The notes under the pieces were generated by a model that saw only the letters and a program-made list of their open reading frames with translations, was not told the DNA's origin and did no database searches. A stretch of 64,000 bases of DNA, taken from the NCBI RefSeq assembly GCF_036010325.1, contig NZ_CP108549.1, positions 5,518,001 through 5,582,000 on the forward strand. Direction: 5' to 3'. This document shows positions 16,893 through 26,041 of the stretch, piece by piece. The position numbers and the translations under genes were made by a program. Origin of the DNA: Streptomyces sp. NBC_01210. Lineage in GTDB: Bacteria; Actinomycetota; Actinomycetes; Streptomycetales; Streptomycetaceae. The stretch's first letter is position 1. Each line of letters starts with the position of its first letter.

Positions 16893-18121
16893 TACCCGGC
16901 GCTCGGTACGATCCGGCCGGTCACTTCGCCCAGGCCCACCCGTACGCCGTCCGGGCCCGGCGCCCAGGCAGTCATGGTCACCACATCGCCGTCCTCCAGG
17001 AAGGTCCGTTTGCCCTCGGGCAGTTCGAGGGCGTCCCGGCCGTTCCAGGTGAGCTCGAGCAGCGAGCCGCGCTGGTGGACCTCGGGGCCGCTGACCGTGC
17101 CGGAGCCGAAGAGGTCTCCCGTACGGAGCGAGGCGCCGTTGACCGTCATATGGGCCAGCTGCTGGGCAGCCGTCCAGTACATCGTGGCGAACGGCGGCTC
17201 GGCGACCACATGCCCGTTGATCGCCACCGTGATGCGCAGGTCGAAGCCGCCCGGCTCCTCCTCGGCGGAGTCGTCGAGGTAGGGGAGCAGATCGAAGTCC
17301 CTGGCAGGCGCGGCGGTCCTGGCCGCGTCCAGGGCCTCGAGCGGGGTCACCCAGGCGGATACGGATGTGGCGAAGGACTTCCCGAGGAACGGGCCGAGCG
17401 GGACGTACTCCCAGGCCTGGATGTCGCGCGCCGACCAGTCGTTGAGGAGCGAGAGCCCGAAGACATGGTCGCGGAAGTCGCCGAGTGCGACCGGCCTGCC
17501 CAGCTCGGAGGGGGTGCCGACGAGGAAGGCCACCTCGGCCTCGATGTCGAGCTTCACGGACGGGCCGAAGAGCGGCGCGGCGTCGGCGGGGGTCTTGCGC
17601 TGGCCACAGGGGCGTACCACGTCCGTGCCGGAGACGACGACGGTGCCGGAGCGGCCGTGGTAACCGATCGGCAGATGCTTCCAGTTGGGGGTCAGCGCGT
17701 CCCCGTCCGGCCGGAAGATCTTGCCGACGTTGGTGGCGTGGTGCTCGCTCGCGTAGAAGTCGACATAGTCCGCGACGTCGTACGGGAGGTGCAGCGTGAC
17801 CGAGCCGAGCGGGTGGAGGAGCGGCTCGATGTCCGGCCGGTGGGCGGGCACCGTGACCCAGGCGGTGAGCGCGCGGCGTACATCGCGCCAGGCGGTGCGG
17901 CCCGCGGCGAGCAGCGGATTGAGGCTCGGCTGCGCCAGCAGGGCAGCGTAGGGGGAGCCGAGGGCGTGCGCCGCCGCTCCCGCGTCGAGCACCCGGTCGC
18001 CGATGCGGACGCCGAGCCGTCGGCGGTCGGGCTCGTCGGCGGTGGTGAAGACGCCGTACGGGAGGTTGTGCGGGCCGAAGGGATCGCCTTCGGCCAGATC
18101 GAGCGGGCTCTGCTCGGGCAT
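16892..18121 (-). CDS. fahA: Fumarylacetoacetase
   Basis: A 409-residue enzyme of tyrosine catabolism that hydrolyses fumarylacetoacetate to fumarate and acetoacetate in the cytoplasm. Full family length. The N-terminal domain has PYGVFTT. The catalytic domain carries FYASEHHATNVGKIFRP (metal Asp region and catalytic His), the YHGRSGTVVVSG block, and DIEAEVAFLVG with the metal-binding acidic residues, then SLLNDWSARDIQAWEYVPLGPFLGKSF in two adjoining motifs. The ATG at 18121 follows GAGG nine bases upstream. No other tyrosine-pathway gene (hppD, hmgA) is nearby. Confidence 0.96.
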   Translation of the reverse strand: MPEQSPLDLAEGDPFGPHNLPYGVFTTADEPDRRRLGVRIGDRVLDAGAAAHALGSPYAALLAQPSLNPLLAAGRTAWRDVRRALTAWVTVPAHRPDIEPLLHPLGSVTLHLPYDVADYVDFYASEHHATNVGKIFRPDGDALTPNWKHLPIGYHGRSGTVVVSGTDVVRPCGQRKTPADAAPLFGPSVKLDIEAEVAFLVGTPSELGRPVALGDFRDHVFGLSLLNDWSARDIQAWEYVPLGPFLGKSFATSVSAWVTPLEALDAARTAAPARDFDLLPYLDDSAEEEPGGFDLRITVAINGHVVAEPPFATMYWTAAQQLAHMTVNGASLRTGDLFGSGTVSGPEVHQRGSLLELTWNGRDALELPEGKRTFLEDGDVVTMTAWAPGPDGVRVGLGEVTGRIVPSAG

Positions 18122-18205
18122 CGGTGCTTGCCTCGCTTTCCACGGGTGTGAGTGACACGTTACGTGGACGTTGCCCTGCGGCGGCAGGTCGCCCGCCCGA
18201 CCCTG

Positions 18206-20224
18206 TCAGCCCGCCATGCGCGGGATGCGCTTCTCCCAGGTGCGGTGGAAGACGATCTCGCGGCCGTCCTTGCACACCACCTCGTTCGAGGTGATGAAGT
18301 CGGCCGCGTCGCAGCTGATTTCGGAGCGCGTCTCGATCCGGACGTCCCAGCCCAGTTCCGGCCGGTGCAGCCGGATCGTCCAGTCGGAGCGGGTGTGCGC
18401 GGAGTGCGGGTCGTTCTCCTGGATCGTGTACGTCTCCAGGGTGTCCTCGGTGAACTCGAGACCGTCCGGATGGACGCGGGTGCCGCCGTGGCGCGGGTCG
18501 ACCTCGAGGCGCCATTCGCCCTTCGCGACATCCCGGATCACCAGCCGCTCCGGGCGCTGCTCGTCGAAGGTCGCCGGGACGCTGACGCCGAGGGGTTCGG
18601 ACTGTTCGGGCTCCTCGAAGGTGATCTCGTCCGCTGTGTTCTCGCCGGTCCCGGTGTTCTCACCGGTCTCGCGTACGGGCAGTCCGAGGCGGGAGCCCGC
18701 CGGGTCGAGCGTGAAGCCGGCCGAGCCGGTCTGCGGCCAGATCCATGGCCAGTACGCGGAGGAGACGGCGAGCCGGATGCGGTGGCCCGGCGGGAAGGTG
18801 TGGCCGATGGCGTTGAGCTCGAAGGTGACGTCCTCCGTCGTGCCGGGTGGCCAGGCGTTGGCCCGTTCGCGGCCGTGGCGGGCGGAGAGGTTGAGGACGC
18901 CGCGGGTCACCAGGGTGGAGGAGCCGTCCGGGGCGACGTCGCAGAGCCGGGCGATCGCCTGGCCGTGGGGCACGTCCAGGCGCAGCCGCAGGGTCACCCG
19001 GGGGCGGCCGAGGATCTCGATCGGGTCGCCGGTGACCGGGAACTCGAAGCAGGCCGAGCCGGCGTCCTCGTCGCGCTGGTCGGGCGGCAGGTCGGCGTCG
19101 TTCCCGGAGGGCAGGAAGCGACCGGCGTCCAGGCCGGTGTGGAGCGGCGAGTCGACGATCACCGGCGCGCCCTGGAGCGCGTACAGGACGGTGGTGATGT
19201 GCGGCGAGGGCCAGGCGCTGTCACCGACCCAGTGGCCCGGCAGCTCGGCGTACGTCGTCGCGGGCGGATGCGACTCGCTGATCCAGCAGCGCAGCAGGGG
19301 CTCGGCCATGATGTCGTTCTCGAGGCCTTTGAGGTGGTGGTCCCACCAGCGCAGGGTCTCCTGCAGAAAGCCGATGGCGGGCCCGGGCGGCCGCCCCCGG
19401 TCCGGGTACTGGTGCGACCACGGGCCGATCAGCCCTCGTACACGATCGGGCGGAAGATGCTCCACCAGTCGCAGCACCGTGTCCCGGTACGGGTCGTGCC
19501 AGCCGCCCACCGCCAGCACCGCTGCTTCGATCGCCGAGCAGTCCTCGCGGACGCTGCCGTGCTTCCAGTACTCGTCGCGGATCTGGTGGGCGAGCCAGGT
19601 GTGGATGCGGGGTTCGACGGCTTCCAGCCGCTTCAGCCACATCTCGCGCCACTCGTCGCCGACGAAGAGCGGGTCCGGCGGGCGGGCGACGGAGGCGAGC
19701 AGGGTGGCGGACCAGGCGTGCATGCCGGCGGCGAGCACAGAACCGCCCATGTAGTGCATGTCGTTGTCGTACCCGTCGTCCGCCGAGCAGACCGTGACGA
19801 CCGCCTTCAGCGGCTCGGGTGCGAGCGCCGCGATCCGGAGCGCGTTGCGGCCGCCCCGGCCGATCCCGAACATGCCGACCCGGCCGGTGCACCAGGGCTG
19901 CCGGGCCAGCCAGTTGACGACGGCGACCCCGTCGGCCGGCTCGGTCGTGTCGTAGGCGTCGCCCGGCATGCCCTCGCTGTTGCCGTGTCCGCGGATGTCG
20001 ACCCGTACCGAGGCGTAGCCGTGGCCCGCGTACCAGGGATGACGCTGGTGGTCGCGCGGCGCGGTCCCGTCGCTGAGCCGGTGCGGCAGATATTCGAGGA
20101 GTGCCGGTACGGGCTCGTCGGTGAGCGGCCGCCAGACGCGCGCATACAGCTTCGTCCCGTCCTGGAGCGGGATACGGACATCCTCATGGCCGGTGTCGTA
20201 CGGGAACTCGGTACGGATGCGCAT
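18206..20224 (-). CDS. CocE/NonD-family alpha/beta-hydrolase lacking the nucleophilic serine
   Basis: A 672-residue member of the CocE/X-Pro dipeptidyl-peptidase group: an alpha/beta-hydrolase domain (about 15-330) followed by a jelly-roll domain (about 360-672, e.g. GRPRVTLRLRLDVPHG and AIGHTFPPGHRIRLAVSSAYWP as two motifs). The nucleophile elbow, normally GxSxGG, reads G-I-G-R-G-G at residues 120-125, so the serine is glycine (GGC codon at 19859-19861). The acid and base of the triad appear kept (Asp244 in GWHDPY, His271 in GPWSHQ). Start ATG 20224 has GAGGT six bases upstream. Probably catalytically inactive as a serine hydrolase, or it uses another mechanism. Confidence 0.85.
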   Translation of the reverse strand: MRIRTEFPYDTGHEDVRIPLQDGTKLYARVWRPLTDEPVPALLEYLPHRLSDGTAPRDHQRHPWYAGHGYASVRVDIRGHGNSEGMPGDAYDTTEPADGVAVVNWLARQPWCTGRVGMFGIGRGGRNALRIAALAPEPLKAVVTVCSADDGYDNDMHYMGGSVLAAGMHAWSATLLASVARPPDPLFVGDEWREMWLKRLEAVEPRIHTWLAHQIRDEYWKHGSVREDCSAIEAAVLAVGGWHDPYRDTVLRLVEHLPPDRVRGLIGPWSHQYPDRGRPPGPAIGFLQETLRWWDHHLKGLENDIMAEPLLRCWISESHPPATTYAELPGHWVGDSAWPSPHITTVLYALQGAPVIVDSPLHTGLDAGRFLPSGNDADLPPDQRDEDAGSACFEFPVTGDPIEILGRPRVTLRLRLDVPHGQAIARLCDVAPDGSSTLVTRGVLNLSARHGRERANAWPPGTTEDVTFELNAIGHTFPPGHRIRLAVSSAYWPWIWPQTGSAGFTLDPAGSRLGLPVRETGENTGTGENTADEITFEEPEQSEPLGVSVPATFDEQRPERLVIRDVAKGEWRLEVDPRHGGTRVHPDGLEFTEDTLETYTIQENDPHSAHTRSDWTIRLHRPELGWDVRIETRSEISCDAADFITSNEVVCKDGREIVFHRTWEKRIPRMAG

Positions 20225-20403
20225 GGCAGGACCTCGGTTCAGTACAAAAGGCCCACTCATGGGTGTATGAGCTGATCCTGAACATACCGGGGGAGGCGGG
20301 AAGGCGCCCACGGTGATCGAAACGCGACCGGATACGCTGACTTGAGTGAATCCAGCGACACATCGACAATCCGTTTGATCGTCAGCAGACAGGAGATCCC
20401 CTC

Positions 20404-21414
20404 GTGACCGTCGTCGGGCCGTTCGGGCTGAGCGTGCGGGACCAGGCTCTTGAGGCCGATGTCCAGACCGGATTGGCGGCTGTCGAGGCGGGGCTCCTCG
20501 ATGCCACCAAGAGCGAGGTTCCCTTCATCACGGAGGCCGCGCAGCACCTCGTACGCGCCGGGGGCAAGCGCTTCCGGCCGCTGCTGGTGATGCTCGCCGC
20601 CCAGTTCGGTGATCCGCACGCGCCGGGTGTCGTGCCCTCGGCCGTGGTCGTCGAGCTGACCCATCTCGCGACGCTGTACCACGATGATGTGATGGACGAG
20701 GCCGAGGTCAGGCGCGGTGTGGACAGCGCCAACGTGCGCTGGGGCAACTCCGTCGCCGTGCTGACGGGCGACTTCTTGTTCGCGAGGGCCTCGCACATAC
20801 TGGCCGACCTGGGCCCGGAGGCCGTACGCATCCAGGCGGAGGCCTTCGAGCGCCTGGTCACCGGCCAGATCCTGGAGACCGCGGGGCCGCGCGACGGCCG
20901 CGACCCGGCCGAGCACTACCTCGATGTCATCGGGGGCAAGACGGGCTCGCTGATCGCGGTCTCGGGGCGGTTCGGCGCGATGATGTCGGGCGCTGACGAG
21001 GGTGTCGTGGACATCCTCACCCAGTACGGGGAGCGGCTCGGCGTGGCCTTCCAGCTCGCCGACGACGTACTCGACATCGCCAGCGACTCGCACGAGTCGG
21101 GCAAGACGCCCGGCACGGATCTGCGTGAGGGCATCCCGACCCTGCCCGTGCTGCATCTGCGTGCACAGGCGGCGGCGCACGAGCGGCCCGAGGATCTGGA
21201 GCTCGTCGCGCTGCTCGACGGGGATCTGACGGATGACGACCGGCATGCCGAGGCGCTGCGGCTGCTGCGTGCCCATCCGGCCCTCGAGCAGGCCAGGCGG
21301 GACACCGTGCGGTACGCGGAGGAGGCGCGGGCGATGCTCGCTCCACTGCCCGAGTGCTACGCCAAGGCCGCTCTGGAAGAACTCTGCGACGCGGTGGTCC
21401 ACCGCGCGGGCTGA
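20404..21414 (+). CDS. Polyprenyl diphosphate synthase (long-chain, probably for menaquinone)
   Basis: A 336-residue trans-prenyltransferase that extends allylic diphosphates with IPP. The first aspartate-rich motif is DDVMD within LYHDDVMDEAEVRRG, the second is DDVLD within FQLADDVLDIASD, and the GGKRFRPLL substrate motif is present. The GTG at 20404 follows AGGAGA at seven bases. The position between two complex I loci, as recalled for other Streptomyces, suits a role in making the menaquinone side chain (heptaprenyl to nonaprenyl length). Chain length cannot be read reliably from sequence. Confidence 0.93.
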   Translation: MTVVGPFGLSVRDQALEADVQTGLAAVEAGLLDATKSEVPFITEAAQHLVRAGGKRFRPLLVMLAAQFGDPHAPGVVPSAVVVELTHLATLYHDDVMDEAEVRRGVDSANVRWGNSVAVLTGDFLFARASHILADLGPEAVRIQAEAFERLVTGQILETAGPRDGRDPAEHYLDVIGGKTGSLIAVSGRFGAMMSGADEGVVDILTQYGERLGVAFQLADDVLDIASDSHESGKTPGTDLREGIPTLPVLHLRAQAAAHERPEDLELVALLDGDLTDDDRHAEALRLLRAHPALEQARRDTVRYAEEARAMLAPLPECYAKAALEELCDAVVHRAG

Positions 21415-21504
21415 CCCGTCCGTTTGCCTGTGCGACACCTCCCGTACACCCTCCTGGCGGGTGTGCGCACGCCCTCTCGCGATCTGTGACGCGGGTCACA
21501 TTGT

Positions 21505-21523
21505 TGGATTGAGTCTAACCTAG
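21505..21523 (+). promoter_or_regulatory. Putative DmdR1/IdeR iron box upstream of the CHRD protein gene
   Basis: TGGATTGAGTCTAACCTAG matches the 19-bp actinobacterial iron box (TTAGGTTAGGCTCACCTAA and variants) at about 14 positions, with a nearly perfect right half (GAGTCTAACCTA). It overlaps a TAGGAT sequence (21521-21526) that could be the -10 element. Confidence 0.45.
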
Positions 21524-21593
21524 GATCCACTCCGTACTCATGCCCAGAAGCTGACGCAGTGGGCGTTGGCATCGTGTACGGGGAGATTTCGTA

Positions 21594-22607
21594 ATGAAGC
21601 GGAACACGACCATCCTTATCGGTACCACCGCCGTCGCCGCCGCGGCCGGCGTCGCTCTCACCGTCCTGCCGGCCTTCGCCGACAGCAACAGCTCCGCAGC
21701 CGGGCACTCGGGCCACGCGGACAGCGCCGCGGGCATCGCCGTACAGAGCGGTGCCGGCAGCCGCTCCGACCGCGGCGCCGCCCTCTTTGTGGCGAGCCTG
21801 AACGGCGCGAGCGAGGTGCCGGTCCAGGACGGGCCCGCCGTCGGTGACCGCGACGGTGCCGCGCTGGAGTTCGTGAAGGTCAAGGGGGACAAGGTGTCCG
21901 TCGCCGTGAAGTTCCGCGGGACCGACAAGCCGACCGCCCTCCATATCCACCAGGGAGTGAAGGGCACCAACGGCGGCATCAAGATCGACTTCACCGGGCT
22001 GCTGAGCAAGGGCAAGACCAAGAGCAAGGGCTGGACCGGCGCCGTCACCGGCACGGTCAAGGTCACGGACAAGGCCGTGCTCGACGCCTTCAGGACAGAC
22101 CCGAGCGGTTTCTACGCCAATCTGCACACCGCCGAGTTCCCGGGCGGCGCGGTCCGCGGCCAGTTCCACAAGGTGACCAACTCCTTCGCCTTCGACAAGG
22201 CGCTCGACAACGTGCAGGCCTCCGTGGTCAAGGGCAAGCAGATCTACGAGTGCAAGAAGGGCGACGACGGCAAGCTCTCCTTCCAGCAGCGTGATGTGCG
22301 CGCCGTCCTCGGCGGGCACATCGCCCACTCCTTCACCGCCCCCAACTCCGGCACGCCGCAGTGGATCGCACCGGACCACAGCGCCGTCACCGGCAAGCTG
22401 ATCAGCAAGACACCGAACGGCGACAAGAACATCGCCGAGCTGGACCTCCAGGCCACCCAGTCCGGCAAGAAGCGGGGGCTGCTGGCGAACACCCAGGAGA
22501 TCTTCCGGCTGAACACCGTGGGCGGCGTCGCCCTGGCCGGCAGCTGCGGGCAGGGAGCGATCGTAGGCGTCCCCTACGGGGCGGACTACGTCTTCATTCA
22601 GAAGTAA
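21594..22607 (+). CDS. Secreted CHRD + DUF3455 domain protein
   Basis: A 337-residue exported protein. A signal peptide of about 30 residues ends near LPAFADS. Residues about 63-190 form a CHRD (chordin-like) domain with FVASLNGASEVP, ALHIHQG, GFYANLHTAEFPGGAVRGQ. Residues about 205-337 are a DUF3455 domain (VKGKQIYECKK, GPHW-like PQWIAPDHSAVTGKL, and a C-terminal VPYGADYVF). The function of either domain in bacteria is unclear. The ATG has GGGGAGA seven bases upstream. A possible iron box precedes it, and a strong hairpin terminator follows, so it is monocistronic. Confidence 0.9.
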   Translation: MKRNTTILIGTTAVAAAAGVALTVLPAFADSNSSAAGHSGHADSAAGIAVQSGAGSRSDRGAALFVASLNGASEVPVQDGPAVGDRDGAALEFVKVKGDKVSVAVKFRGTDKPTALHIHQGVKGTNGGIKIDFTGLLSKGKTKSKGWTGAVTGTVKVTDKAVLDAFRTDPSGFYANLHTAEFPGGAVRGQFHKVTNSFAFDKALDNVQASVVKGKQIYECKKGDDGKLSFQQRDVRAVLGGHIAHSFTAPNSGTPQWIAPDHSAVTGKLISKTPNGDKNIAELDLQATQSGKKRGLLANTQEIFRLNTVGGVALAGSCGQGAIVGVPYGADYVFIQK

Positions 22608-22627
22608 CCGGTCCTGCAACAGGGCTT

Positions 22628-22662
22628 GCGGCGCTTCCCCCACTGGTTGGGGGAGGCGCCGC
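22628..22662 (+). terminator. Terminator after the CHRD protein gene
   Basis: GCGGCGC-T-TCCCCCA and TTGGGGGA-G-GCGCCGC form a 15-bp stem around a short loop, 20 bases after the stop. No U tract. Confidence 0.75.
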
Positions 22663-22781
22663 GCCTCTACTGTCATCCCAGAGCAGTAGGCCAAGTTGCT
22701 CCCGCGGTCTGACGCTTCTGCAGGCCCGGTTTGGTCAGATGAATACACCACGCCTGACCAACCACGGAGGTAGGGCACACC

Positions 22782-24035
22782 ATGGCACCGAACGACAGCG
22801 CACAGACCACCGAAGAGGCCCAGGACCTCGCAGCGGGCCGCCGCAAGGCAGCGCGCTACATCGTCCCGGTCGCGGTGGCCGGGGTGGCGGCGGCGACCAT
22901 CGGGCTCGTCCCGGCGCTCGCTGCCTCCGGTGACCCCGATCTGCCGAAGATCAGCGCGCAGGAACTCATCGAGAAGATGGCCGCGTCGGACACCCAGCAG
23001 CTCTCCGGCACGGTGAAGATCAACACCGACCTCGGCATCCCGTCGCTGGGCGGCCTGGCGGGCCTGGGCGGCGGCTCCCTCGGCCCCAAGGGCGGGGAGC
23101 AGGGCGGGTCGGGCTCGTCCGCCGCTCCCGAGGGCAAGCTGATGGAGCTGGCCTCCGGCTCGCACACCCTGCGGGTCGCCGCCGACGGCCCCGACAAGGC
23201 GAAGGTGTCGATCCTGGAGGACACCGCCGAGTACAGCCTGATCCACAACGGTGACGAGGTCTGGGCTTACGACAGCGCCTCGAACGAGGCCTTCCACGCC
23301 AAGGACGACGGCAAGGGCGACAGCTCCGGCAGGAAGGCCTCCGGCAAGGAGCACCAGGCCCTGCCGAAGGACCTCCCGAGCACGCCCAAGCAGTTCGCCG
23401 AAGAGGCGCTCAAGGCCGCGGGCGACACCACCTCGGTGACCGTCGGCGGTACGGCGCAGGTGGCCGGCCGTGATGCCTACCAGCTGGTCATCAAGCCCAA
23501 GCAGAGCGGCTCGACGATCGGCTCGATCAAGGTCGCGGTGGACGCCAAGAACGGCGTGCCGCTGAAGTTCACGCTCACCCCCAGCAGCGGTGGCAAGGCC
23601 GCGATCGACGTCGGCTTCACCAAGGTCGACTTCTCCGAGCCGGACGCGTCGACCTTCAACTTCACCCCGCCCAAGGGCGCGAAGGTGACGGAGGCCGACG
23701 AGCTGAAGCAGGACAAGGGAGCCAGGAACCACGAGGACTTCATGGGCCTGGAGGACTTCCAGGGGCTGAACGTCATCGGCAAGGGCTGGAACGCCATCGC
23801 CAAGATCGAGGCGCCGGGCGGCGAGGGAATCACCCCGCCGAAGAAGGACGGCGATCTGCCGCCGGAGGCCGAGAAGTTCCTGGACGCGCTGGGCGACCAG
23901 GTCCACGGCAAGTTCGGCTCGGGCACGGTCTTCAAGACCCGCCTGGTCAATGCCCTGATGACGGACGACGGCACGGTCTACGTCGGCGCAGTGACCCAGG
24001 ACGCGCTCGTGAAGGCCGCGAACGAGGCAAAGTAA
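22782..24035 (+). CDS. LolA-like outer-layer lipoprotein carrier family protein (DUF2092)
   Basis: A 417-residue protein with an N-terminal membrane segment (residues about 25-48, IVPVAVAGVAAATIGLVPAL) and an extracytoplasmic LolA/LppX-like fold (AQELIEKMAASDTQQLSGTVKI at its start, then repeated beta strands such as YSLIHNGDEVWAYDSASNEAFH). It probably binds a lipid or other hydrophobic ligand outside the membrane. The ATG has GGAGG eleven bases upstream. It precedes a two-gene ABC-2 exporter with a 96-bp gap, a linkage I recall in other Streptomyces, suggesting the carrier and exporter act together. Confidence 0.85.
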   Translation: MAPNDSAQTTEEAQDLAAGRRKAARYIVPVAVAGVAAATIGLVPALAASGDPDLPKISAQELIEKMAASDTQQLSGTVKINTDLGIPSLGGLAGLGGGSLGPKGGEQGGSGSSAAPEGKLMELASGSHTLRVAADGPDKAKVSILEDTAEYSLIHNGDEVWAYDSASNEAFHAKDDGKGDSSGRKASGKEHQALPKDLPSTPKQFAEEALKAAGDTTSVTVGGTAQVAGRDAYQLVIKPKQSGSTIGSIKVAVDAKNGVPLKFTLTPSSGGKAAIDVGFTKVDFSEPDASTFNFTPPKGAKVTEADELKQDKGARNHEDFMGLEDFQGLNVIGKGWNAIAKIEAPGGEGITPPKKDGDLPPEAEKFLDALGDQVHGKFGSGTVFKTRLVNALMTDDGTVYVGAVTQDALVKAANEAK

Positions 24036-24131
24036 CACCAGGTCAGGCATGACGACGCGTGCTTACCGTCCGCCCCGCCGTACGCTCCGTACGGTGGGGC
24101 GGACCGCTGACCGAGTGAACGGGGGACCGGA

Positions 24132-25070
24132 ATGACAGCCGTCATCGAGACGCATGGGCTCACCAAGCGTTACCGGGGCGGGCAGTTGGCCGTCGAGCGG
24201 CTCGATCTCAGCGTGCCTGACGGCAGCGTCTTCGGGTTCCTCGGCCCCAACGGCTCCGGCAAGACCACCACCATCCGGATGCTGATGGGGCTCATCGAGC
24301 CGACCGCGGGCAGCGCCACGGTCCTCGGTCTGCCCATGCCGCGCGCCGTCCGCACCGTACTTCCCCAGGTGGGGGCGCTGATCGAAGGGCCCGCGCTGTA
24401 CGGGTTCCTGAGCGGCCGCGACAATCTGCTGCGCTACGACTCCGCCGACCCGAGCGCCGATCCCCGAACGCGGCGCACCCGTGTCGCCGCCGCGCTGGAC
24501 CGGGTCGGGCTGACGCAGGCCGCGGGCAAGAAGGCCAAGGCGTACTCGCTCGGGATGAAGCAGCGGCTGGGGCTGGCCGCCGCGCTGCTGCAGCCGCGCA
24601 AGCTGCTGGTGCTCGACGAACCGACGAACGGTCTCGATCCGCAGGGCATGCGGGAGATCCGTTCCCTGGTACGGGAGCTGGCGGCCGACGGCACCACGGT
24701 CTTTCTCTCGTCCCATCTGCTCGACGAGATCGAGCAGGTCTGCACGCATGCCGCGGTGATGGCCCAGGGCCGGCTTCTCACCCAGGGCCCGGTTGCCGAT
24801 CTCGCGGCGGGCACGCGCGGGCGGCTGGCCGTCACCACCCCCGACCCCGCCGACGCCGCCCGGCTCCTCAAGGAGCTGGGGGTCACCGATCTGGCCGTGA
24901 CCGGGGACGGGGTGACGGGCGAACTGCCGGCCAAGGAAATCGAGCTGGCGGAGATCAACGCCGCGCTGGTGCAGGGCGGTGTACGGGTACGAGGCTTCGG
25001 CATCGAGCGCGCCTCGCTCGAGGACGCCTTTGTCGCGCTGACCGGAGAGGGCTTCGATGTCGCAGGCTGA
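24132..25070 (+). CDS. ABC-2 type exporter ATP-binding protein
   Basis: A 312-residue ATPase of the drug/lipid exporter group (CcmA/DrrA-like). Walker A is GPNGSGKTT, signature YSLGMKQRLGLAAAL, Walker B KLLVLDEPTNGLDPQG, H loop SSHLLDEI. A C-terminal extension of about 90 residues ends with the ASLEDAFVALTGEG motif typical of ABC-2 ATPases. It overlaps the permease start by 14 bp. It may act with the LolA-like protein just upstream. Confidence 0.93.
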   Translation: MTAVIETHGLTKRYRGGQLAVERLDLSVPDGSVFGFLGPNGSGKTTTIRMLMGLIEPTAGSATVLGLPMPRAVRTVLPQVGALIEGPALYGFLSGRDNLLRYDSADPSADPRTRRTRVAAALDRVGLTQAAGKKAKAYSLGMKQRLGLAAALLQPRKLLVLDEPTNGLDPQGMREIRSLVRELAADGTTVFLSSHLLDEIEQVCTHAAVMAQGRLLTQGPVADLAAGTRGRLAVTTPDPADAARLLKELGVTDLAVTGDGVTGELPAKEIELAEINAALVQGGVRVRGFGIERASLEDAFVALTGEGFDVAG

Positions 25071-25935
25071 CACTCTCGTACGCGAAAGGACGAGCAGCCC
25101 GCTGTGGACGTTCGGCCTCTTCCGCTCCGAGCTGACCATCACGTTCCGCCGCTGGCGCACGCTCGCGCTGCTGGGAGTGCTGGCCGCCGTACCCGTACTG
25201 ATCGGCATCGCCATCAGGGTCGAGACGAGCGGCGGCGGGCCGGTCGGCGACGGCAGGGGTGGCGGCCCCGCTTTCATCACCCAGATCACCAACAATGGCC
25301 TGTTCCTGGTCTTCGCCGCGCTCGCCGCGACCCTGCCGGTCTTCCTGCCGATGGCGATCGGCGTCGTCGCGGGTGATGCGATCGCGGGCGAGGCGAACTC
25401 CGGCACCTTGCGCTATCTGCTGGTCGCCCCGGCCGGACGCAGCCGGCTGCTGCTCGCCAAGTACGCCACCGCCTGCGCCTTCTGCCTGGTGGCGACCCTG
25501 GTCGTGGCGGTGTCCGCGCTCGCCGTCGGCTCGCTGCTCTTCCCGCTCGGCGATGTCACGACCATTTCCGGCACCCGGATCTCCTTCGGCGACGGACTGC
25601 TGCGCGCCGCGCTGGTCGCGGCCGTCGTCGCCGCGTCGCTGAGCGGGCTCGCGGCGCTCGGTCTCTTCATCTCGACACTCACCGGCAGTGGCATCGCGGC
25701 GATGGCGACGACGGTCGGACTGCTGATCACGGTGCAGATCCTGGACACGATTCCGCAGCTGCACGGGATCCATCCGTATCTCTTCCCGCACTACTGGCTG
25801 TCGTTCGCGGACCTGATGCGAGAGCCGGTCTACTGGGACGAGGTGCTGAAGAACCTCGGTCTGCAGGGGGTGTACGCGGCGGTGTTCGGGTCGGCGGCGT
25901 GGGCGCGCTTCACGGCGAAGGACATCACCGCGTGA
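25057..25935 (+). CDS. ABC-2 type transporter permease
   Basis: A 292-residue membrane subunit with about six helices and the ABC-2 landmark of a cytoplasmic stretch GDAIAGEANSGTLRYLLVAP between helices two and three. The start codon lies within the last codons of the ATPase gene, indicating coupling. The substrate is unknown. Short direct repeats of GTGAAGAACCTCA follow the stop. Confidence 0.9.
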   Translation: MSQADTLVRERTSSPLWTFGLFRSELTITFRRWRTLALLGVLAAVPVLIGIAIRVETSGGGPVGDGRGGGPAFITQITNNGLFLVFAALAATLPVFLPMAIGVVAGDAIAGEANSGTLRYLLVAPAGRSRLLLAKYATACAFCLVATLVVAVSALAVGSLLFPLGDVTTISGTRISFGDGLLRAALVAAVVAASLSGLAALGLFISTLTGSGIAAMATTVGLLITVQILDTIPQLHGIHPYLFPHYWLSFADLMREPVYWDEVLKNLGLQGVYAAVFGSAAWARFTAKDITA

Positions 25936-26041
25936 AGAACCTCATCCAGGTGAAGAACCTCACCGGGTGAAGAACTCCTCGGCCCGGGCGGCCGCGTCCG
26001 TGTCGCTCTCCACCTGACCCGTGCGCGTACTCCAAAGATGA

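Noticed and set aside
16164..18515. 783-codon minus-strand frame covering the GPP34 gene and running antiparallel-frame through fumarylacetoacetase
   Set aside because: Only the last 243 codons (GPP34) are real; the upstream part is an out-of-frame shadow of fahA.
21357..24050. 897-codon minus-strand frame across the CHRD and LolA-like genes
   Set aside because: Crosses two sound plus-strand genes and a terminator; composition is that of an antisense frame.
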